Source: Paramecium pentaurelia (Eukaryota; Ciliophora; Oligohymenophorea; Peniculida; Parameciidae). Taken from it: 64,000 bases of DNA. Position numbers and translations under genes: made by a program. Under the pieces are notes generated by a model that saw only the letters and a list, made by a program, of their open reading frames with translations, did not search any database and was not told where the DNA came from. Below, in pieces: positions 23,924 through 35,636 of the stretch; positions within the stretch are counted from its first letter, which is position 1, and every line of letters begins with the position of its first letter. The stretch lies in the NCBI GenBank assembly GCA_905183005.1, contig CAJJDO010000013.1, forward strand, positions 423,728-487,727, in the 5' to 3' direction.

Positions 23924-24952
23924 ATGAGTGATCAAACTAGAGATCAGTGGTTTTATGAAAATTAAAGTAAAGAATTAAGAGAAAAGTATTAAAAAGCAAA
24001 GGATGGATCATGTAATAGTGAATTTAAATGAACTTAGCTACATCTGAACATAATCCTAAAAGAGATAAAGCATAAAAAGTACTGTTACTTATAATGATAT
24101 TGTACTCAATTATATTGGTAACCTTTGTATTACTTTTATATTGGGTGAGAGATTTTCGATATTTTTGTTTTAATGTGCTTAATGATTTTAATGAGTAGGG
24201 TAAAGTTATTATAAAAATATAGATAGGACAATATATAGGAGCTTTTTATATTGGAATAATAGGTTTATGGTTTGTTTTGACTGGCTTTAATGTTGTTCTC
24301 TATGATATTTTAGCAGGCTTTTTAATTCATCCCTTTTGGTTTGCTTTATTCACAGTTTCTTTAGCAAAATTCATGGCAAAGTATATAACAATTCATTAAT
24401 CATTATAGATATATTGGTTTTTTAATTGGAAGATATGGGATAAGAAACTTTATTTATACAGCTATGAATGAAAACATATATTTTATTACTTGTTATTTAG
24501 CAACAGAACGTAAACCTACAAAAGTTATGTATCTACTTTAATTTTTGGCAATTCCTACAATTTTCAAGACTTATGCATGTGGATTATTTAGAATTACTCA
24601 TTGGGAATTTATTCACCCAACTTTTTTCGGTACTGTTATATGGGCTGGATTCTGGGTTTATATGGGATCTAATTTAGATTCACTTGCTGATGTATTACAA
24701 TCAGGAGACACTAGTAATTATGTTCCTATTTGGTTGAAGTGTTTAATGTTAATTATAATTACTTTGATAATCTATTATTTCATTAGATTAACTAATTCAA
24801 TTTATACAGAAATATAAAATGATGCAAGTTTAGCTGATTTGAGTCATATTTTAGAGAAAGAAGATGAAGAATAAGAAAAACTGTTAGTTTGTAATTAAGT
24901 ATATGAGGATACTTAAATTTAAGATGAAACAGAACCCATTAATGATGCATGA
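23924..24952 (+). CDS. VTT-domain (SNARE-associated Golgi/TMEM64-like) membrane protein
   Basis: 324 residues, introns of 26 and 28 nt. A cytosolic N-terminus precedes several membrane spans. The VTT/DedA-like core is seen in NVVLYDILAGFLI, the glycine- and arginine-containing KYIGFLIGRYGIRNF, the KFTY-like FKTYACGLFRITHWEF segment, and WVYMGSNLDSLADVLQSG, the conserved G-S-[x]6-D end of the domain. An acidic cytosolic tail of about 50 residues closes the protein. VTT proteins of this branch act in lipid scrambling and membrane traffic. The precise member is not determined. Confidence 0.75.
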
Positions 24953-25525
24953 ATTTTCAATTTTAAGAGTTTATTTTTAAATCTTTTCATATTTAGCAAT
25001 TTATCTATATTATAATATACATTTGAAGTTAAATATTCTATAAAGATATTTTTATATATTTATAGATTTTCACATAAGAATTTATTAAATTCTATATATA
25101 TATATTAATATCATTAATAAATAAATTAAAAGTGTAGTATTTTTTATCTAAAATGAAATTCTATTTACTTCTTTATACATCCTAAGAATCCAATATAATT
25201 TTAACATTTTCGAGACTTAGCTTATTGCTTAAGATTTTAATTGTTAATAACAAAAACAAATTTAGAGTTAAAACAAAGATAAGAATTTTTTTAAAACTGT
25301 TATACAATGTTTGTATTTTTGAGTTAGTTAAGTTGATTAAAAGAAAATTATATAATTTAATTAACTTACCCTTTAATCATTTTTCGGTTTTGTCTGAGTA
25401 TAAATATTATGTATATGCATGATTAAATATTTAACATGTATTTTACGTTTATGAATGATATTTTGATTAATCAAGAAGTTTTAAGAATATATTTATAAAT
25501 AATAAAATCAATTTTATTTACTTTA
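24953..25525. other. AT-rich intergenic region
   Basis: 573 nt. A frame of 90 codons from an ATG at 25154 to a TGA is open, but in this base composition, with TGA as the only stop, that length is not significant, and it has no recognisable features. Confidence 0.4.
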
Positions 25526-26236
25526 ATGGGTATTTCTTGCTCATCTTAGAAATCTGCTAAATACTAAAAATCTAAATAAACTTAACAATAGTAAAATATT
25601 AATAAAGGAAAAAGTGTTCACAAAGTAAAAGGCTCAAAATAAAAAGACATTTTTATTGCAGATGATTTATGTTTTATATTAAGAAGATTGGATTAGTTAC
25701 ATTAATCACCTAATAAACACAAAAAAAATGGTACAATTTCATCATTATTTGAAAAACAATAATAACTTTTAGAATGGAAATTAGAATGTGATATAGCCTT
25801 TATAATTGATTTAACAATGAAAGAAAACAAAAAAAGATTACGATTACTAAAAGAATTATTATCAGAAAAGGAAAGACATTAATAAAGATTTGGTATTGTT
25901 TACTTTGGCCATAATAAGGCCTAATTTGATTTAATAGATGATTGTATTGAAACTACATATGACTTATAAAGATAGCTTTAAACATTAAAATTGGATGAAT
26001 GGATAAATATAATTAAATCTTTAAGAAATTAAATAGTTACATCAAAAGATAGACAGTTATCATAAATATACATATTAAGTGAATAAAAATAGGAAAATAT
26101 TGATTAATCAATATTATAAATAGTTGATAATCTTTTAGAAGACACTTGTACTAAAAATTCTTTGTCCTTTTAGTGTCATAGCTATAAAATTGAGGAATGT
26201 GATTCTTTAAAATAAATGGAATTATCATTTCAATGA
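25526..26236 (+). CDS. N-acylated protein with a vWA-like domain
   Basis: 236 residues, no intron. It starts MGISCSSQ: Gly2 (myristate) and Cys5 (palmitate) predict membrane attachment. A Gln/Lys-rich linker leads to a region resembling a von Willebrand A fold: beta-strand CDIAFIIDLTMKENKKRLRLLKELL, then RFGIVYFGHNKAQFDLI and ETTYDLQRQLQTL. This is the order seen in ciliate and kinase-associated vWA domains. The metal-binding D-x-S-x-S motif is degenerate (DLTMK), so metal-dependent adhesion is unlikely. The fold assignment is inferred from pattern only. Confidence 0.5.
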
Positions 26237-26372
26237 TCATGGTGATTTATGGTATTTTAAATGATTTAACAACATTTAAAGATTAATTATTATAACTTCA
26301 TAAATTTTTACATAAACATTTAAATTAATTGAATATCATATAATTTATAACTCAAAATTATTTGGATGGTTA

Positions 26373-28282
26373 TCATTTTTTTCTATATTAAGTACTTTAC
26401 CTATCACCAGTTTTACCATCTAAAGTATCAACTGATGTAGCATCATTAAATTAAACTTTAAATTATTTTTATTCTTTTTAATCATTTTAATCAATTGAAT
26501 TAGATAGTGATCTATTTTTCTATAAATTGATAGGTTTTATTTATGTTTCTTTTTCTTCAGGATTTATTTTCATTTCATCACATTCTTCTTTATTTATTAT
26601 TACTTTCTAAAAAGAACCAAAAGTTTCAATTGGATAAGATTATTATTAAAATTGTTTATTTTATTAATCATCATTATCTTCTTAATGATGATTTTTTCTT
26701 ACACATGATGAAGACAGAGCATTATTTAGATTATATTAAGTTCCTTTACTATCTACTTCTTCTTTAATTGTCTATAATTAGTCCTAAATTCCATTATCTA
26801 ATTTAGCTTCCTCCATATTTTGGCTTGGCAAAGATATATCATTTTTGCTGCCTAATTAAAAAATAGTTTTTGGTTTTTATTATTTATCAGATTATTCAAC
26901 ATTTATACTAACATTATTTAGATTCACTCCATCAATTTCTTCAATCAATTTATCTTCATCATCACTATCTTCATTTTCATATTATTTTTTAAACATTAAT
27001 TGTTCTAATGCTCCTTTTAAATCTTTTAAAGTATTTTCATCTAAACTTTCAACAGGATTGTATTTTCTCTCAGGTCCTTAATATCCATCTTGTTCACCAT
27101 AACCTGCACAATTATGATCTCCATAAATAAACTTTTTTATTATGCTTGAATTTATTCTTTAGGTTGTTTCAAATACAGATCCAACCATACTAATGTTATC
27201 CATTGATTAAAATACATTGTCTTTTTCCCTTTTTTAATTTTATATTAAAATTAATGGAATAGGAACTGTTAAATCTTACTAGCTAATTAATAATCTTTTG
27301 GCAAAAATAACTTTAAGTGTAAGTATATATTGAAATATAATTCTTTTAGTCTTTATAGAACTTTAAGGAAAAATTGTAGAAGTTTTTGTAGGCTATCCAT
27401 TAGGCAAACTCAATGAAGCTTTTACTTCTTTTTACTAACCAGCTGCAACTTATTCTAATAAATAATTTAATATATGTTACAAATTATTTCTTAATCAAAT
27501 ATATCAAAATAATTTGATAATTTACGTTTTTACTATTTATACAAAATAACTAACTATGATGTAATTTAGAATTTGAATTTTTGAATATTTGAACTTGATT
27601 GACTATTGTCAACTTATAGAACTATATCAATATTTTCTCCAAAAATATAGTAAGGTTTGTTTAATTGTATCTTAAGTTTTGTGCTCTATGTTTATAAATT
27701 ATATTACTCCTGTAGTAAAACAACATCTATTTGTTATTTTTGATTCACCAGTATGTTCCATTGGTAAAGCAGATTGTATTTAAGGCTTTTAAAGAATATG
27801 TATCACTACTCTATGTTTCTTTGGAGGTTTGTATAAATATTTTTCATCTTCACTTTAAATAGTAACAGAGAGAAAATATAAGATTCTGCATTGTACCATC
27901 TTATAATAGTTTATTGTAAAGCTAGGTGACAAATTAGGAACCTCCATTTCAAAATATTTTCTACAAGCTATAATTGGCATTTTCCTATTATTTTAATTTT
28001 GCCATACTTTCCAAAATCTGTGATTTTCTTTTATTTTTGAAAAATAAACTATTTGAAACTGAAAAATTGATTGTGTTTATCCAATTAATTGACTTTTTCT
28101 TAGCCACAAAGCTGATATAAATTATACTAAATTTTTACTTTAAGGTACAATATACCAGCATTTATATCTTTAGTTTTTATTTTTAAATATATAACACCTC
28201 TTATTATTTCTCCAGGAGAATAGCTTGGTTTATCAATTTTTATTGATATTTATGCTTGATCTAATGTTAGAATGTATACCAT
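26373..28282 (-). CDS. Arrestin-domain protein with long acidic C-terminal tail
   Basis: Starts MVYILTLDQAQISIKIDKPSYSPGEIIRGVIYL. The Y-[x]-P-G-[E/D]-[x]-I-[x]-G pattern and a following LCGQEK are typical of the arrestin N-domain. A second beta-rich segment with GENIDIVLQVDNSQSS fits the arrestin C-domain, and it runs in one frame into a Ser/Glu/Gln-rich tail of about 290 residues ending RKK. I first read the tail as a separate gene from the Met at 27203, but there is no TGA between them. Arrestin-domain proteins recruit membrane cargo to ubiquitin ligases and endocytosis. Several introns remain only roughly placed. Confidence 0.65.
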
Positions 28283-28392
28283 TTTATTATAAAAATAATA
28301 AAGTTAACAAAATATATAATTTATATATAATAATAGAAGTATACTAATTTAATTTATTTATATTACTTAATAAGCTTATATTATATAAGTAA

Positions 28393-30245
28393 TCAATCAA
28401 TATAGTTTATATCACCACAACACATCATTAATAAAGCTTTGGAAGCCTAACTTCTACTTTCAATTAGCAATCTCAGTTTTTCTATTGGTATTTCTTCATC
28501 ATAATTCATTTCTACAGCCTTAAAATAACTATATATATTACATCAAAAATAGATTTTGTTATTATATCAACCATATTATTAGTACAAGATTCTCCATTTT
28601 TATATTTCATTATAGAATCCATCATCATTTCACATCTTTAAGATATTTCTTCAAAAGAGAGTAATCCATTTCCATTTTCATCAATTAACTAATTTTATTA
28701 ATATTTACTTTTAAAATTAATTCAATTTTTTTTTCATTGCTTTTGGCAGTTATTAAATTTATAATCTAAAGGAATCCTTCAAAATTCAAACTGTTTTCTA
28801 TTGCAAATAAATTAAATAATTAATCAATTACTCCAGAAGGGGCCATTGATAATTCATTAAGCCCTGCTGCAAATGAATCTCTACTGATTCCATTGGGTAA
28901 CACTTTATTTATATATAATTATTACTTTATTTAGTCATTCCTGGTATTTAAGTACATTCAAAACTCAATAATGCTTTATATCTTGAGTATATCTCATGAA
29001 TTTCATTTCTGTTAAGTCCACTTTTTTCCATTAATTTTGGTATATTATAATATGTTGCTAATGGTTATGATTATGCTATGTAGAGAGGAAATTTAGTAAA
29101 TTGATTTATGTAGGTTTGATTTTTAGATTGTGTTTTCGCTATTGTACTACATTAAGTTTTAAAATTAGACAATTTAAAATCTATCTAATTATGTTAAAGT
29201 TACATTTTTATTAGTTTTGCTTTATGTTTTTATTCAAACCTTATTTTTCTAAAATTTCTTAAATTGTATCAGATTTAACTTCAATTTTATAATCCTTTAA
29301 ATTTTCATCTAATCTATTTCTAATCATTTAGATTTCTTCATTTTCTTCAGTTTTTAAGATTTGCATTTGTTTTATTAAACTTTAATCAAGTTTAAATTAC
29401 AAATCATTTGATGTATTAAATTTCTAAAATTATTACTATTTAGATTTTGATGTTGTAATAATTAGATTTTCTATTGGACTACAAATATCTCTACTTTCAA
29501 TTACTTCATTAAATAGTTATTTATCTTATAAAAATTTAAGAAGATCATCTGTTGAATTGATATATTAAATAATATTCAATATTTAATTTTATCTATCACT
29601 TTATAATTCAATATTATGAAAAGCAAATAAAATTTCCCAAAAATCCATCATAGTTTTATTACTTAAAAATACAAGTTTGCAATTTTATGGAATTTCTTCA
29701 AAAAAGTTAATTTATTCATAATCAAATAATGCTAATTGAGTATGAACTCTAGTAGCACTTAAAGCTATTTATGCTTCAAGTATTAATTTTTTCTTTTTTA
29801 AATAAATATCATCTTCTTTATATCCGCTATTCACTTTTTATCTACTCATTTACATAATTTTTAATTAATTTATTTCATTAACAGGTTGTTTCACAATATA
29901 AATGTGATCAAGATTTTTTCTAAAGTTAATTTCATGTGTTATTAAACAACGTAAAGTAGACCTATAGCTTTTACAAGGAGATATTGAAAATTATTATGTA
30001 ATGTTAAATCCATCTAGATTTCTTTATGATTATGAAATTAAAGGTACATCAGTCCTACTACTTTAACTTACCTTTGTATATACCTTTTTTCTTGGTGATT
30101 ATAAAAATTCCTTTTAATTAGCTAATCTTGGTGAAAATAAACCATGAATATTTGAGAGTGTTGGTAAAGGAGGACATTCATAATTCCCAGTTAAACTAAT
30201 TTATTAGAGTTTAATCTTTTTTCCAAAAAATTATGTTTATTGCAT
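28393..30245 (-). CDS. EF-hand protein, function unknown
   Basis: Roughly 570 residues. It starts MQQTQFFGKKIKL, followed by a Pro/Ser-rich stretch and a long helical middle. Near the C-terminus is one good EF-hand loop, DENGNGLLSFEE (Ca ligands at positions 1, 3, 5 and 12), preceded by a degenerate partner (LNFEGFLQIINLITAK). The segment LNRNEIHEIYSRYKALL is typical of EF-hand domains in ciliates. It ends MMCCGDINYID. No catalytic domain was seen. Introns in the middle were placed only approximately. The next gene on the same strand (arrestin) starts 110 nt downstream. Confidence 0.55.
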
Positions 30246-30451
30246 CTCTGAATAATATTTAATATTATGATATTTCAAAATAATAATTAATGTTCTCATA
30301 TTTAATTTAGATTACTATTCATATTATATATGTAAAATCAAAATGAGAATAGAAAAAGACTAACATATATTCTTATATAATTTTACTGATATTAATAAAA
30401 AATTTTAATTTTATCTTGAATAGAAGTGAAAATTTATGTCTCTTTACTGAT

Positions 30452-31145
30452 TCATTTTTTTATTATTAACTAAAGTTGATATTATAATGCATGAATAATT
30501 TAATTCTTAAATTAACTACACTATTACAAAGTTTTAAATAATAAATAAAATTTTTTTATTTTATATATTATAATAGAAATTAAATCATTTTCTAAACTTA
30601 TGCTCTTGTTTATATGATTATATATACAATAATCATTTTAATTTATATAATAAGGCTATCTTTATTAGATCCAATATTAAACCATAAATGAGAATGATGA
30701 GTCTATTTATATTCTTTTTTTATAGATAGCATTTTCAGATGTAGTTCTGCAAATTATTTGGTTAAAATTAATTTGACAACTTTGCTATTTAAAACTTGTT
30801 AAGATGATATTGACTCTGAAATTTAGTATTTAACATAAGAATTTTCAGTTTTTTTTCTATAATTCCTGTAAATTTCATATTCAAATGAGATTAATTTCAT
30901 GATATCAAATAATTACCATTCTTTTTCTTTTCTTCAATTTATTTTAATAAATTAAAGAACTTTCGTAAGATTTGATGATTTATTCGAAATCAATGCTTCC
31001 TATTGGAGTTAGTTATTCATATCTCCAGATTTAATAAATATATTTACTTTACTCTTCTTCTTAACAAAATGATATTAAGTTCTTTTAATATTTCAATTGA
31101 AAAACGTTTATCTTTAAATGTTGTATATTGTTATTTGGATTTCAT
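30452..31145 (-). CDS. Hypothetical protein, 203 aa
   Basis: Introns of 25, 34 and 23 nt give a whole-codon frame from ATG at 31145 to a TGA at 30452-30454. The protein begins MKSKQQYTTFKDKRFSIEIL, contains LTPIGSIDFEQIIKSYE, then KEWQLFDIMKLISFEYEIY, and ends in a basic, Gln-rich helix. I see no membrane span or known motif. The consistent codon sum supports a real gene, but the function is unknown. Confidence 0.5.
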
Positions 31146-31746
31146 GTACCTAAAGAATAATACAAAAAATTAATTAATATTTAATAATTATAATCATCAC
31201 CTTATTTTTATGAATATCTATAAATCCTAGCAAAAAAATACTTAATCTAAATATACTAAAACTTAACCATTTGTACTTTTTAGATAAAAAAAGAGGATAA
31301 TATATTTTATCACTATTTTATATTGATAAAAGATATAAATTCTTAAAATGATGCTTGATATAATCAGATTATTGAAACTAATAATGAGATAAAAACATTA
31401 GATATTTTGATGAAACTCATATAGAATGTTAAAGATCACACATCCTATATAAAATACAATAATTTGAGTATGAATATAATTGCACAGAAATTAATGTAAA
31501 TTATTATTGGAAGGAAATATAAATCGAAGATGAAATAAAATGGATATATATATAACATAATTAAAAAGTAAATTTCTTTGTCTTCTTAACTTAAAATTTT
31601 TTTTTATATATAAAAAGTAAATAATAAATTGAGACTTAATTAATATATCCAAAAGAAATTATTTTGTTTTAGTTAATAAATTATTAGAAATTAACAAATT
31701 GTTTTAATAATCATATTATGTATATTTCTTAATAATAAATTGATAT
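31146..31746. other. Intergenic region with a coding-like fragment
   Basis: About 600 nt. A plus-strand stretch near 31390-31560 reads like protein (DKNIRYFDETHIECQRS, then NVNYYWKEIQIEDEIKW) but has no start codon and no extension. It may be a gene remnant. Confidence 0.35.
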
Positions 31747-33491
31747 ATGGGCAGTGTTTCTTCAAATTCAACTTAAGATGAGAATGGTAATCTGAGTAGT
31801 TTACCTATGCATATGAGAAAAATGGAACTAAAATTTGACATTTCTAGAGAGGTAGATCCAGCTTTAAAATAGTTGCTATATTGTATTTAATTTTATACAT
31901 ACAGGGTCATTATCTGAAATTCGAGCTGTTTATGAATAGTTTTAACGTAGAAATTCACTTCCTTTCATTGATAAAAGTTTATTCTGTAAAATAGTTCCAT
32001 TTTCACGTCCTAATGCAGGATATATATTTGATAATTTTTGCAGGAAATCAAAACTTTTATCAATTTATGAACTCATTTGTGTTTTAACTATTTGTTCACA
32101 TACTTAACATATTCATAAAATACATTGTAATAAGTAATTTAATATTAGTTTTATATATTGTTTTTGATTTAGATTGTAATGGAAATATAAGTTTAAATGA
32201 ACTTCTTATTATTATCAAATCTATAATAATAGGATATTGTAAATTAACAAATGCAGATTTGCCTCCTTATGTTTAATTAGAAAAGTTTGCAAAATTGATG
32301 TTTTTAAAGAGTGATATACAAATAGATAATTAATTAGAATTAAGTGAGTAAGTTAAATTTGATATATTTAGAATTATTGAATGGTTAGAAAAAGAAAATG
32401 ATATTGGGAAAGACTTATTTGCAATGTATGAACCAAAATAGAAAATCTAAGAGCCTATTGAGGTTTTTAAATCATTTAAATCATATACTGAATAAGAAGC
32501 TTTAGATATGTTAGAAATGATAACAAAAGCAAATAAGAATGAATACTTTATGAAAAGTCTAAATGATAAATTAACACACAAAATTTAAGAAAGGTATAAA
32601 GCTACAACAAAAAGTGTTCGTTAACTCTAAATTAAATCTAAATAATTAGAGTCTCATTTTTCTTTACCTAAGATTTTTACATTAATGAAGCCTTCAATTT
32701 TGGATGATGAAATTGATGAATTATAAATTTTAGAAAAAGCAATAGGAGATCATTCTAGAAAAATATAAAGATATGATTCTCCAACTATTAGATTTGTTAC
32801 TTAACGTGATGGCACTTCTAGAAGAGTGATTGTTCCTATGAAAATTATAAAAAATATCATAATAACTAAAGGTTGTACTTTAACAAAAAATGAAATTTTT
32901 AAATTGAAGAGTTACTTTGATAGTCTTTCAGATAAAAATTAAGTTATTAAAGTAAAAGAATTTACTAAATCATTTCAAAATAAACCACATATGAAAAGAG
33001 TTACTGCAAGTTTATATAATTATTTAGATTCTAAATAAAGAGGATTTGTTACTTTTGATTAATTAATGTTGAAATTATATCCTTCATTAACATAAGAATA
33101 ATTAAAAATTATTAATTAATGGATTCAATAATATAATGATGTTTTTGCTAAAAGTTCAAAAGAAAGTTTAGAAATGGAATTCTTAAGAGTAGAGAAATAG
33201 CCAACTAAAAGAAAAAGGATTCTTCCAAAATAAAGTATGATTAGGATTAAATAATTATTTAATTTAATAGATTAAGATGGAAAAGGATGTAATTATATAT
33301 TCAATATATTAGTTATTTCGATTGAAGATATGAAGAAAACTTTTACTTATGGATTTACAGAAAAAGAAGTTGAAAATCTATTTTAATAGCATGATAAAGA
33401 TGGAGATGGAAAACTAAATATGGATGATTTAATAAGAATTATTTTACCTCCTGATTATGAAATTGAGTAAGATACTGAAGAGAATTCTTGA
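31747..33491 (+). CDS. Myristoylatable EF-hand calcium-binding protein
   Basis: 558 residues, introns of 22, 22 and 24 nt. Starts MGSVSSNS, a good N-myristoylation signal. EF-hand loops: DLDCNGNISLNE near residue 130, and a C-terminal pair DQDGKGFISIED and DKDGDGKLNMDD with canonical ligands. One intron falls inside the first loop of that pair. The middle is a helical region rich in Lys, Glu and Gln, without a kinase or other enzyme domain. It is probably a membrane-associated calcium sensor or scaffold. A run of AT dinucleotides follows the stop. Confidence 0.75.
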
Positions 33492-33564
33492 AATATATAT
33501 ATATATATATTTTTAATTGAATATTCTATTAAATTTAAGAATTTGATTAATTTAAAAAATATGT

Positions 33565-34986
33565 TCAAGGTTCTTTTAGTTAAGCCAAATTAAAGGAATC
33601 ATATTTAGGATTGTCTAATATTAATAAATATTATTACTATCTATTCTTTTGTCAATTACTATCCATTTAGGAACGGCATAACTTTCTGTTGCATCATTTA
33701 TTGTTAATCTTAAAATTCCCAATTATTTTTATTCAAATAAATCTACTTACATTAATCTTGATAATTATTTATAATTACTAATTTTAACATGTAAAGCAAA
33801 TTCTGTCTCTTTTCAAGATCTTCATTTAATTCTATCCTTTATTGACTAATTGATGAAATTGAGAAAATGATATTATCCTTCTTAAAAATTAAACATCCTC
33901 TTTATTCTTAGATGTTTTAGTTGTTATCTAATAATATTATTTTAAACCTCCTTCTACTTATCTCATTCTTACTCTATTTATTTCTTTTTAATTTTAACTA
34001 TTATTATCTAAAAAGAAAATATCTGTAATTTTTATCTTAGTATGATATTGTGCAGATGGAATACGTACTTATATTTATATATAATTTATACTTGATTTTA
34101 ATAACCATTTACTCCATCGAATATTTGTTTATACTCTCCCTAATATTTTTTAAACAGTCTTATAAGCTCTTTAAATCTTTTTATCAAATGTAAGTCCGCG
34201 ATTATCAATCAAAAAATGATTAGGATGACCCATCCATATTTTTTAAATTTATTTATCAGCATCTATTGCCTTTTTAATTTCTTAATCTCTATTAATGAAT
34301 GAATTGCCAAAATAAAAATTTTTTTATAGTCCATCAGCATTCGTAACCAAATGTATAACAGCATCATAATTTTTATCTCTTAATGTTGCCAATGGCTTAA
34401 ATTCATCATGAAGATCTTAAAAAATTTAATCTTTTTCATCTTAATAAGATAATAAATCTAAAATCCCACCTTAACATAGAATTATAGAATCCTTATCTTT
34501 CACTTATTTTGCCAACTCTTTAGAATAATCTAGTAAGTTTTGCATCAACATCACTTTTTTAATTATAAATTAATTTCTCTCCTACTTACTCAATTTTTAT
34601 ATAATTTCTTAATCTTAACCTAATATATAATCATCTAATAATGGAACTACTATAACATTATATTAAAAGTCTCTAAGTCTTTCTTATAAAAATGTGACTA
34701 CACTTGTTTTACCACTTCCTGGTCCACCTGTAATACATATACAAAATGTTTATCTTGGACCTTAAACATTGGAACTCAATTTTGAATTAACTGGCACATC
34801 CTTTGACTCAAAGAAAAAATCTTATGGATCCTTATTAAGATCCTAATCCTTTTAAAATTTTATCAAATCAGCCTCAAATTAATTTAACTCCTTTTAGCAT
34901 TTTTTATAATCATAGATTAAATATCCCATTCCTAAAATCCCTGACAATGCCAAGATAGCATAAGGAGTATTTTTGATAAAGTTCAT
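33565..34986 (-). CDS. P-loop NTPase (AAA_28 type) fused to a CYTH-like domain
   Basis: About 440 residues. An N-terminal membrane span (AILALSGILGMGYLIYDY) is followed by a Walker A motif, GGPGSGKTSV. The AAA_28-type core includes CQGGILDLLSY, VIHLVTNADGLQKNFY and MGHPNHFLIDN. The C-terminal part has a CYTH/triphosphate-tunnel pattern: basic strand INRVRMRQVEGGLKQYY then TTKT and FLRRIISFSQF. It closes PKWIVIDKRIDNNPKYDS. CYTH domains bind triphosphates with metal. The fusion is known in eukaryotes, but the role is not established. The stop is 70 nt from the EF-hand gene to its left. Confidence 0.7.
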
Positions 34987-35015
34987 AAATTTAATTTATT
35001 ATAATGTTATAATTA

Positions 35016-35582
35016 TCATAAATATTTTTTTAATAATGTCAATTCTAATTGATTTTCAAATTCTTATTTTATATTTAATCCAATTTATCCTACTTCACTT
35101 GTTTCCCCATTATACAAAATACAATTTTCAAATACTTAAATCACATCATCATAAAATTCTTAGCAAGAACTATACACATTTGAATTTAATTTATTCTATT
35201 TTATAATACATTAGTACTTTAATAGTTCCAAAATCCATTGGTTTTGTAACTATTTCAAAGTAATCACTGATACCATACTTCTTTTAATCAACAGGTTGAT
35301 GGAAAAAATGAGCACCTTTTGCTTTCCAAATAATTCCTAATAAAATGATTATTATTAATACCTAATACTTTTTTAGCAATCTTCTCCCATGTATCATCAT
35401 CCTTAATCTAATTAATGATAGTATCATCAATCAATTCATCAGCATTAACTATTAGATTAGCAACTTCTGGATATTCTTATTGAAACTTTTAAAACTCAAT
35501 AGAATTTAATTCTCTTTAATTTCCTTAATTATCTGTAAATATTAATTTATATGATTATTTAGGAATGTCTTTAAATTTCCTC

Positions 35583-35636
<54 letters not shown>

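Noticed and set aside
25154..25422. 90-codon frame in code 6
   Set aside because: With TGA the only stop and this AT content, frames of 90 codons arise often by chance; no conserved feature or coding-like composition.
27201..27203. Start of a separate 276-aa gene at MDNISMVGS
   Set aside because: There is no TGA between it and the arrestin domains, and the frame is continuous, so it is treated as the tail of the arrestin-domain protein.
33492..33512. AT dinucleotide run
   Set aside because: Short AT microsatellites are expected in such AT-rich spacers; no sign of function.
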